Assembly: GCF_901709675.1 (NCBI RefSeq)
Contig: NC_051091.1
Span: 2,663,967-2,727,966 of the forward strand
Length of the DNA: 64,000 bases
Direction: 5' to 3'
Source: Syngnathus acus
Taxonomy: Eukaryota > Chordata > Actinopteri > Syngnathiformes > Syngnathidae
A model generated the notes under the pieces. The model ran no database searches and was not told where the DNA came from. It saw only the letters and a list, made by a program, of their open reading frames with translations. The translations under genes were made by a program, and so were the position numbers. Shown here in pieces: positions 54,139-64,000 of the stretch (position 1 is its first letter; each line of letters begins with the position of its first letter).

Positions 54139-57100
54139 ATGTCCACCGCCTTGTCTCAGCAACCGCCAAAGCAGGACAAGGAGGTGGAGGAGGAGGAGGA
54201 GGAGGAAGGCGAGGAGTTTGTTTTTGACGACAGCGAGGACGAGGAAAAGCCCCCCGGGGACGGTCGAGGGGTTGCCGGCCACCAGCTTCAATTGTCAGGT
54301 CCGGAAGTCCTTAAGACGTGCGAGGACGCGCCGCGGGACGTCAAAGACGTCACGCCACAGGAAGGAAGCGGCGGCAAGGAAGGTGAGACATTCCTTACCG
54401 GCATTTCGGACCTTCCAGAGAGGGCTTGGCTCCTGTTGACTCTCTTCCAAGTGTTTGACAAAATATGAACCTTCGGAATTTTGTACCGTTTGATTCCTGG
54501 CACAAACAGTCATTCTGTTTCGCATTTTCCTGTTTTGTGTCGTGAGTTTGATGACGCAAGGGGGAATTCTAATCAAGTGTAATGGGGCCCCTGTTATGTA
54601 AGAAGAAGAGTACGGCTCCCCTTTTCAAATCACCCACGTTTACGCCTCGTGACACTAGTTTAACCCGCCGTTATCTTTGTCGGACGCAGTAAAGTCGCAC
54701 ATGTCCGACCCTGGTCCCGCTTTACGACCCGACTCGAAATAAGCGGCCGCAATCACTTAGCAACACAGAACACCTCTTGGGGATGCTTTGGCCTCCCGCG
54801 CATAGCCAATGTTGCACATGTTTCGGCCAAGAGAGCAAATCAAAACCAGATGGCTGACATCATTGCAGTCTCATAAGATGGAAGGCCCCGGTGAGAATTG
54901 ATCTCGCACGACCATGCACTGGTTTAAATGATGAGTGATGTAATCACCGAGCCTCAGGCCCCCCGAGTTGTTGTCACCGCGACCATCAAAACAGCTGTCA
55001 AAATAGCTGTTGACGAGCTAAATTTGAAAATACATCAACAACACGGAAATGGAGAAAATGAGCAATAAGTGCTTCTTCTTGTTTTGATGGTTCTTTGAGA
55101 AGCTAGCAGTGAGAGTAGCGATACAAAACTGGTTTACTAGACCAACCGCTGGGCCACGTGTTGACCCTCAAAAAAAGCAAATTAATCTGGTTCTGGCCTA
55201 CATCCTTTTATCCAGATCATGCTTAACATTGCCACTTTGACCACCAAGTCCAAAACGAAGCCCCGAGTACATCTGCAAAACGCTCAAATAATCCAGAAAC
55301 ACAACAATGCCACAAAACTGACAAACCACGTTGACTCATTCGCACTCAGTCAATGTTGTCATTCTTCTTGCTTTCATTAATGCGTCTTTCTCTTTTTGAC
55401 AGATGTTCCAGGTGCCGATTCAGCTCGCGGGTAAGTTGCTATCACATCCCAGAGATGCTTTCTAACACGGTAAAGTCGAGACGTACAGAGACGTCGCTCT
55501 TCCACGACGCAACGTGTATGTACGGAAGAGCGACGGACGGCAAGCGTGTGTTTGTGTGATGTGTCCGCGCCGGATGGCAGAAGGAAATCAATGAATTAAA
55601 TGACTTTAAATTACTTTAAATTTGAGTTGTGATCACCATGACTCACGTGGTCGCTTCATATTGCCCCCCCCCACCTGGCCCGGTTGCCCCAAAATGTGGC
55701 CTTCTAGGAAGTGTGCTCAGAAACCTTTACTCTCGGAGACAGGATTCCTGTGGACTTTCCTGTGCTAGGAAAACTGGCCCAGGTGCAAGTCGATTTGGGT
55801 GTAGTCTTGTTTCCCACTTTGGTGGGTACCACCTAGACAGTTTTGTGCACACTTTGGTTCTCTTTTTGTTCAAATGTAGTATATATTTTGGATTGATGTC
55901 ATTTGTAATTCAGAACATTGTGAAAATAGTTTTTTTTCCCAGGCGTGGCTAAAACAGCGGCAAGTTTGGCATCCAACGTGAGTCCACAGTGCTGAACGAG
56001 ATAATAATTTCGAGCTAGCGTGTGCTTTGTTATTATCCTGAAGATTTATGGAGCATCACAGAGAAGAAATGTCTCTGGAGCCTGCTTCTATTTCATGCAA
56101 CGTGTTCTCAGGTGGCCCAACAACATTAGCGATAGTGTACAATACCAAATAATTATAAAATACAAGAATGAAAGGTACAATAAAATCAAATACAATAAAA
56201 TTAAAATAAAACTTAGTTAGAACTTTTCACCTATTTTATTTCTCGCAGTGTTTACTAATGTCAGCTAGCCTGCGAGATTGTCGAGCTACCTAATCAGCGA
56301 ACAGTTTTGCCCCCATTTTGTGTTTATTTGTGCTGCTTCATTTGGCGAATCTTCTTCCTGTTTACATTCTTGTGTCTAATAAGAGCGTGAGGTCACAGGG
56401 GCTGCTGTGCCACATTTTGGTCCTTTGGAATTTTACTGAAGAGCAAGTCAAGCAGGCGAGAAACAGACTTTGTTTACAAACATGATTGGAACCGGAGACA
56501 ACATCTCTTTTTCTTTCCCAAGAAAAGCATATTTTGGTCGCTGCTGTTTACAATTTCAAATGTACATAGCGAGTTGCTGGTTTCATTTAGTCAAGCTAGT
56601 TCTGTGCAGGACATTAATAGAGGAGTGGCGTGTATATCCATGCGGACCCAAATTTTGGTGCCTAAAAGCCCAAAAAGTTTGTTGTATGATTCGGGGTTAG
56701 TAATTGAGCATAACGTGATGAATTTATGCTATATGTAAATGCGAGGGCTGCACAGGGCCCAGTGTTTGTGCAAGTGCGTGTGTGTGTGTGTGTGAGGAGT
56801 CACGACAAGGTCCTGCCTATTTCTTGTGCAGGAATAATTTCTGCAGAGTCCACAATTTCCGCCTTGCCTCAGTCAATAAGTTGAGCTCCAAAAACGGCGA
56901 GCTATCAATAGCAACTTCCCACCATGGAGGTGTCAAGAGTGTCAGCACTTTTTGGAAAAATATTACATTACTTTCCTTTTGTTATTGTCGATATACTTCT
57001 CCCCCCTTTTTTAATATAGCCGTTACTAAAGGCAGCGCTCCTCTCGTTCCTTAAGGCCAACATTTACTTTTGTTCCTTCTTTTTTACACGCTGACAGTCT

Positions 57101-60100
57101 TCACGAAGCCCACCAAGAGGCAACCATGACAACTGAGTGCGACTTTATTTTTCAGCACTTTATCTCCACCTTGGCTCTCTTTCTAGTTCACGCTCCTCCC
57201 GGGAAGCTCCTTTCAAGTGCGTTTATCTTTCACGTAAAGCCCTCCCGTCACCTTGGCTCCATGTGCTGCATAAGCAAAAGAATTAGCTGGTAGGTGCCAT
57301 GAAGAAGTAATTTTGGAGAATGGGAGAATGGATAATGACAGTGAAAATTCATTTTTACGTTTCTACTCAAGTATCTTTCAGTTTGTACTTGGTTACTTTC
57401 CCTAAAGTAAAGGATTTGAATCATTCATTTTACGCAGGTGGATATTACACGATAGTTTCAGCAAAGCTCACAAAGCCCAAATGATCACCTCCTGTCACCT
57501 CATATTTATCTACTGTCGAGTCGTAATGAGCTTTGTACGTAATTTAAAAAAAAAAAATCACTTAGACGTCCCCTTTAAGTGGAGCGTGTGAGTACTTTTG
57601 CCACCTCTGTTTGCACTCCATTGCAGGAGTGGTTCAAAGGGAGGAGATGTCAGTTGATCGGTCTCAGGCCTCCAAAATGTGCAGCACTCCCTGCTGGAGG
57701 CCAGGGGGCAGCACAGGAGGAAGGGCAGCGGGCTTAAGAAAAACAGATGGAAGTCTGAGGGATTTCACATCCACTTTGGGCCAGAGTCGGCGATATTTGC
57801 ATTGGCCGAGAGATTCTCACGCCCCCTCCTCCATAAGCTCCCCGATCTGCAGACAGGCAGTGTTTGAGTTTAAACAGGAACGTATTTCTCCTATGTTGTG
57901 ATGTGTTTAGAAAACAGTTAATAATTGGTTAAAAATTGGTCTGGTTTTGCCCAAAAACTAATATCGGCCGATTAAACGAATAATATTTAATATTAATTAT
58001 ACTGTAAACATTTTTGAGGGGAGTCAATCTCTTGTTGTTTTTTTTTACTGTTGGCCTCACTGTGCTGATGTTGTGGCATCTCGCAGGGTCCTTGCAGCAG
58101 TCGAGCCAATAAAGCTGGAGCGGGATTTGGGAGGCGGCCATGCGGAAACAGAGAAGGAAAGCTCCGGGGACACGCCCGAAGGTACGCGTCGGAATGACTT
58201 TGACAACGGGAAGTATCGCCGCCGTAGATTAAAGCCGAGCTCACCTCAGGAATCGAGTTCATTCCGACATTTGGCTTGGATTGTTAAAGCGGCTGCGGGC
58301 GACAACGCGGTGACGCGGGCGGCAGGGGAGCTTGATCTTAAATGGAGGCAGCGCTTCTCACACTTGATTGATTTCCCCAGCCAGAAATAGGCAGTGGCTT
58401 CTATCAAACTACGTAATCCTCTGTCACCGCGCAAACCTGAGCCCAATCCGATTACGACGGGGTGAGGATCAATTGCAAAACATTTCTGCGCAAGACAACC
58501 GCAAAGAAAAAGTTGCCTTGGAAAGGAGAATTCCAATACAAATCGGTATTTTCATGACCATCAAATTCATTTTAGCCGACTGTTGTTGGTCTGCTGTATA
58601 CTTCCAGGCTACAACATTAGCAACACTTTGTGCTTGAGTTCACATAATTTTTTTTAAAATATTTTTCTTTTACAGTATTGAGCAGATTCCTGTGTTCAGG
58701 GTTTTTAGGTTGCATCGAGCGTGATTGTAATTTCTAAAGCTTTTGACTTAAATTCCCTGCTTCGTGCAAGAGCCATTTTCCCTCCAAATGCTTTGAAGGC
58801 TCACACTCGATAGCTGCAGTCGTTGTTTTCCCCCGGCAGCACAAACGGGCGTTCGTGTCGGTAATCCTCTTTTGTCTTTGGTAAGAAAAACAGTTGCTTT
58901 TTTGCGGGGAGCTGCTTTGGAAATCGGCTGAGTAATCCGTGAAGGAATAGACTTTTCTAATCAGATAAATAGAAAACAATGATTACGTCTGTTGGACGGC
59001 TCAGGAGAAAAGCCACGCAGACAAATGACAAATCGATGAATGCTTAGCGGGCTAAATTTGGCTCGTAATGACGAGAGTAAGACGCCTTGCAACGTGCGAC
59101 AATTTTTTTTTTTTTTTTCCCTTGATAGTGGTGAGAGTAGTAGGTCACAAAAGAATCACTGCTCACGTACTTTCATCACAACACATTTGCATGTATTTTT
59201 AAGAGCAAATTGTTTTAAAACATTTTCTGAGGTGAAATTGTCACTTAATCGTAATATGCATACATTTCTCCACCAGCCACACGTGAGGTCGAGGTTGACG
59301 TCATCTATGACGACGTACCGTGCGAGGAACCCCTCTCCCCCGATGAAGGTGCGTGCAAGATGTGCCCGACCCACCTGGAACCTCATGTGGGATTTTTGTT
59401 TTTGATACCATGGGTGTGCGGTCCGTAGATACGCTCTACGAGGACGTTCAGCGGGACTCGTGCGCTCCATCCAGCGCAGGCACCGGATGGAGCTCCAGCG
59501 AGTTTGAGAGCTACGACGAGCAGTCGGACGGCGAGAGCAAAATGCCGACACGCAGCAAGGTAAATTACACTCTGTTACATCTGCCAAGCAGCCCGAGCTG
59601 TTGCTGGGAGTTTTTCAGACGTCCCCTCAACCAATTCTGCGATGTTGATAGTGTTGGGGACTCATCTTTGTTTTTTAAGTGACTTTCTAAGTTGTGATTG
59701 TTTTTTTGGGCCGGTGTTTGGTGAATTTTGCCAATTTAAAAACATGTCCCAACGACATATGTTCCTCTTTCATCCACTGGATGGCGCTGTGGCCACATCT
59801 CACCGTCGGGCCTGTGCTCTATGTAATCTGTACTAATATGAGTGAGGTTATGCTTTTTTTTTTTTTACCCCATCTGCGTGCAAGAGTTTGTTATTCAAAG
59901 GACGCTCAATCGATGGCAGCGCGAAGAGGGTGAAACAAAAGCGTGATATATGTAGACACAGAATGACTTGCTCAGGTAATTAAAGTGCGGCGGCCTTTGG
60001 GAAAGTCTGTGCACTTTTCAGTCTGCCGAGGAGCTGACTTTAAGAAGGAATGCTGGAGTAATTACTGAGGAAACATTAACTATTAGCTTTTGTAGTTCCA

Positions 60101-63100
60101 TAACACATTGCTTTTAATTTGTTTCACCCAATTAAGTTTTTTTTTCCCCTTTCCTTTTTTTTTTTTTCCCTTTCCCACTGTGGAACTGCGGGGCTTGATT
60201 TTTCTTTTACTTTCACACTTGACCCTTTTTGACGGGTCTCATAAATCAAACTCCCCGAAACACATTAACTGCTCCCTGCTTTCACTCCTTGTCACTCTTC
60301 TGACTCCTGTTTTGGTTCGCTTTGATCATTTGCGTCGCTGCTCCTTTGCCCTCTTTTTTCCGGCTGCCTCCCCATTGTTTTTCCTTAACGCTGACTCGCC
60401 ACCCCCTTGCCTCACCTGTAGCTGTCCCCCGAAGTGCGGCGACTGAGGGAGCGCTGCGCCCGGACCAAGCGTGAGCTGGCTATCAAGCTGTCTGGCAAGC
60501 ACAACTATGACATCAAGGTATCTCCAATGTGTGTTTACGTGTTTGCCAACAGGCTCTGCTGTCTCTCGGGCCATACTCATCCTTTCCTGGACGTCACAGA
60601 GACCTTGTCTTTGTCATGTCTATTGTAGTTCTAAGAAATGAGTGTGTAATTCGACAATTGAAGTGATAACTGCTAGTTGGTTCAAAATGCATGCTGGCTA
60701 CCATTCCAAGCATCTGCCATATGTGGTTTTTGTTTTTTAAAGCCAAAATATCTGTAAAAGCTTGTGCCAAATAGCCGGGGGCACAATATTGTTAAAAAGT
60801 TTGGCACCGATCTTGCTAACTTACAATGACTTGCTCTATTTAGTTTGCAAGTATCACGCTTCCCTGATCTGGATTGGTCCTCCAAACCAATAGTGGACAG
60901 TTTAGTACAAGTAAGCCACTATGAACAAAATAAATAATCAGCAGGAAATCCATCCAGTAGCGAGTTGATGATGTAAGAAGACTAATACCTGAAAGTTGAA
61001 TTGTAGAAATAATTATAACTTGAGTGTTGGCTAATTCATTCTTGACACCACTCTTAGAGTGGTGCATATTTGGAGAGGCAGAGCGCGCTCCCCTTTATTT
61101 CAGCTGCTTGTGCTTGCAACTCATCCTATTGTAGCGTTAACTATGAAAATGTCATTGTTGAATGCTCTATTTTTTTGGGGGCATTTTCTAACCGCTTTCT
61201 AACAATCTTTTAATGCACGACCTACTTGTCCTGGCGTGTCATCTAAAAATATGACAATGATGTGATGCGCAGTGTATTCTGGGCCCCACGCGGGGTCGGG
61301 TTGCCGGGCTCAGGGGTGGACTCTGACACACTCGTCCTCAGACGTGACTCTCCCTGCACCGCCATCATCACGTTCACCCGTCTGATTAGGACTCGCGGGG
61401 GAGCCGCAGATGTCGAGATTCCCACCATGATCACGTCCTGTTAGTAGGCCATGGAGCCAATGACAGAGCTCTGATGACCCCCTCCCCTTGCACCCCCAAC
61501 CAGGTGCAGCAGCTCATGAAGGCGGCCAGAAGCAACACCAAGGATGGACTTGAAAAGACCAGAATGGCCGTTATGCGCAAAGTCTCCTTCCTTCACCGGA
61601 AAGACACCGTCGGTAACCTACTTAAATATCTTTCTTTTGAGCTTTAGCCTTGGCTAGTAGCTTTTAGCTGTTCACTATTCGGGAGCCCTCTAGTCTTGTT
61701 GGGGCCCATCGTTTTTCTTTATTAACCATTCAGGTGACCTTTTAAATCCTTTATCATTAACTATTTATACAAGTTAAAAGACAAGGTTGAACACTTTATC
61801 AGACTTTAAATTAAGCCTGTTTGGATTAAACCTCCTGGTACTGCTTTTTGCGGGTTGTATTGATTTAAAGTTGAAAATTCACGAACGAAGACACACAAAG
61901 GTCCAAAAGTGGGCGAGAACATTTAAAATCCTTTTTCTCTTAATAGTCACCCTCACAAATATTAAGGAAAATTATATTTTAATAAATTGGAAATAATCAT
62001 ATGCATTAAGATTATTATATATATATATATATATTATATTTTGGAGGCTTTCAGTTAAGTCTGTTGCTTATCTTTTTTCCCCCACTTGTGTCTTTGTGGC
62101 GACAGTTGAAGAGGACGACGCGGGCTACCTCGATGTGGTGATATCGGACGTGACGCATCCGCCGCCGCAGCTGAGCGCCATGCCGGAGGGCCTGACCAGC
62201 CACCAGGTTACGATTTTAAAACTATCATCCTCCTCTACCTGCCGCCGCACGGTGAAATGCGCTAGCATCCGTAACCCGCAGCGCCATCTCATCCTCTTAA
62301 AGCGTCAGCTGTTGTCTTTGCAGGTTGTCAGGCGCCACATTCTCGGCTCCATCATCCAGAGCGAGCGCAGCTACCTGGAGTCCCTGCGGAGGATCCTGCA
62401 GGTGAGCAGGGGGCCTCTCCACCGCCACATGCAACCGAGACCTGTCATGTGATTAATGGGATCGCTCCTCTTGCCAGTTATTCGTCATTACCGCCACCTT
62501 GAACAGTAGTGCGAGATCAAAAATTTCATTCAGCCATGGGCACGCACACGTGCTATTAATGCAGTCCCTCCTCTCACTTGTTATTAATTACGACCGCCGC
62601 CTCGTGCAGAAGAAATAAACAGAACGACTAGAAATAATATACGGAGTCAAATAAAAAAAAAAAAAAGTCCATAGCACATTCGATCACCTGGGAGCTTATG
62701 TGCTCGTGTCCTACAACTAACACAATCGCTCCTCTTGACAGTTGTTCATGATAGCCGGCACCTCGCACAATAGAAATCAAACACGAGACAATCCCGTGAC
62801 AGCTTTATGAGTGATTGTTCACGCGGGACAAACAAACAACACAGCCAGATGGGACGCTTTGCAATGTGCAGCTCGCTGGAAAAATGTCTGTCTTGTCACA
62901 GCGTCCAGTCGAGTGGTAAAAGGCGGCTTGTCCACAAGCCCAATTAGACACTGAAGGTTGTGACGTTCTTCACTGCTGGATGGATTTTTCCGGGAGGGGG
63001 GGGGTGCAGACGAAAACAAAGAAAGCGACCACCTGGCACACGTCCACTTGAAGACATGTGCCAGCAGGCTCCTTCTCGGAGGCTTTAGCAACATCTCAGT

Positions 63101-63595
63101 GAGTCCTCACGCCTCGCTCACCTTTTTACTTCGAAACAAGTTGAAATCACTCAGCTTCACTTTTCTCCTCATCTTGTTTGTTCAGTAGAAGAGTCACAAC
63201 TCTTTGCTTCCGTTCGCTAAACTAATGGGCCACACACACATTTAGGCGCTTGTATATTTGATGCCAAGTTCGATAGATCAGTCACTTGGGAATCTCCCGG
63301 AATTCCCGATGGCCACCACGTTCCCCGATTGGAGGGAAACATGAACGTGATGGGTGTCTTCACATAGATGAGCATCGCAGACTGACTGATTTCACTTACT
63401 ACTCTGTGTGTGTAGGACTACCACAAACCTCTGCTGGAAGCCGAGCCTCGCATCCTGAGTCCTCGCAAGATCCGGCCCATATTCTACAGAGTCCGGGAGA
63501 TCACCCATTGCCATTCCATGTTCCAGATCGCGTTGGCGTCGCGCGTGGCCGAATGGGACAGCTGCGAGAAAATCGGAGACTTGTTCGTCGCCTCG
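54139..63595 (+). CDS. arhgef10l: Rho guanine nucleotide exchange factor 10-like, 5' part (10 coding exons; continues off the right edge)
   Basis: Exons: 54139-54382, 55403-55430, 58087-58181, 59277-59348, 59429-59559, 60422-60517, 61504-61612, 62106-62206, 62324-62401 and 63416-63595, all GT-AG with matching phases: 378 codons so far. The N-terminus is acidic with a poly-Glu run and [11 protein letters not shown], followed by [19 protein letters not shown] and [17 protein letters not shown], then [20 protein letters not shown] and [11 protein letters not shown]. The DH domain begins around residue 293 ([20 protein letters not shown]) and is cut by the window edge after [10 protein letters not shown]. 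These stretches match ARHGEF10L better than ARHGEF10. The protein activates RhoA-type GTPases and affects actin stress fibres (family knowledge). The start ATG follows an acceptor at 54133 by five bases. The 28-bp second coding exon and 95-bp third exon are less conserved and less certain than the rest. The PH-like and beta-propeller parts lie beyond the window. Confidence 0.9.
55431..58086 (+). other. arhgef10l intron between coding exons 2 and 3
   Basis: About 2.65 kb, A/T-rich, with a short TG run at 56778-56794. No gene seen. A segment near 57360-57420 (CTACTCAAGTATCTTTCAG then TTGTACTTGG) resembles texts near 15465-15510 and 17770-17800, perhaps a small dispersed repeat. Confidence 0.6.
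62013..62036 (+). repeat. AT dinucleotide run
   Basis: About ten AT units in the arhgef10l intron before the exon at 62106. Confidence 0.9.
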
Positions 63596-64000
63596 GTCAG
63601 TATGAGAAGCTGTCTTTCCGTTGGCAGTACAGTTTTGAGATCTGGCGTTTGAATCTCCAATTAGTGATCTCTGAGTGTGCAACATGAAGATCTCAGAACT
63701 GAGAGTTAGTTGCTTCTATCAAGGAGGATGGTTGAAACATTTGGTAGTTATATTTGTGCCTTTCACAGAGCATGATGTCAACAATTTCTTGACTTAATGC
63801 ATGGCTGGCTTCAGTGACCCTCCACCCGAATGAGCACAAATGGTATCGATGCCTAAAGTTTGAGCTGAGTCACTATCTGACTCTCATACAGCATCCCTGT
63901 TGCTAACCAAAACAGGGCCACCTTCTCGACTCTGCTCGCTGTGCAATGTTGTGGGTGCTATTTATTTTCCTGCGTTAATGAAAAAGCGTCCGTGATAACC
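63596..64000 (+). other. arhgef10l intron continuing past the window
   Basis: After the donor TCG then GTCAGT at 63596 I find no further DH-domain exon before the window ends; the next expected residues (after DLFVAS) are not encoded here. Confidence 0.6.

Overview
This window is vertebrate nuclear DNA, most likely from a ray-finned (percomorph-like) fish. It has many compact GT-AG introns, vertebrate orthologues recognisable exon by exon, abundant CA/GA microsatellites, and degraded teleost-type interspersed repeats. I translated exons from the sequence and chained them by splice-site phase. Gene names come from recalled family sequences; no database search was run.

Layout, left to right: draxin (+; probable noncoding first exon near 1-363, coding 5223-6738), a secreted axon-guidance inhibitor; agtrap (+; 7707-10933), a small membrane protein that binds the angiotensin II type 1 receptor; rnf207 (-; 13724-22797, 3' end not found), a RING/B-box protein of the TRIM type; an intact single-exon zpr1 (+; 19429-20793) nested antisense in the first coding intron of rnf207; rpl22 (+; 24375-25859), head-to-head with rnf207; chd5 (+; 27189-45053, 39 coding exons), a NuRD-type chromatin remodeller; and the 5' part of arhgef10l (+; coding from 54139, running off the right edge inside its DH domain), a Rho guanine-nucleotide exchange factor.

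DRAXIN, AGTRAP, RNF207, RPL22, CHD5 and ARHGEF10L all map to human 1p36, so the window looks like a compacted, locally rearranged version of one ancestral block. zpr1 is the exception (human 11q23), which together with its lack of introns suggests a retrocopy that kept its reading frame. The genes do not form a pathway; the shared context is ancestral linkage.

The rest is introns and intergenic DNA with repeats. The clearest is a 532-bp TA-flanked DNA transposon with 51-bp perfect terminal inverted repeats in arhgef10l intron 1. Others are an interstitial telomeric repeat, a microsatellite cluster in chd5 intron 2, a degenerate long-unit repeat in the chd5 3' UTR, and several MITE/SINE-like fragments. 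No CRISPR array, operon, rRNA or tRNA was seen. The most unusual points are the nested intact zpr1, a 90-bp open stretch in chd5 that lacks a GT donor, a possible stop-containing cassette exon in rpl22, and the transposon with a transposase remnant.
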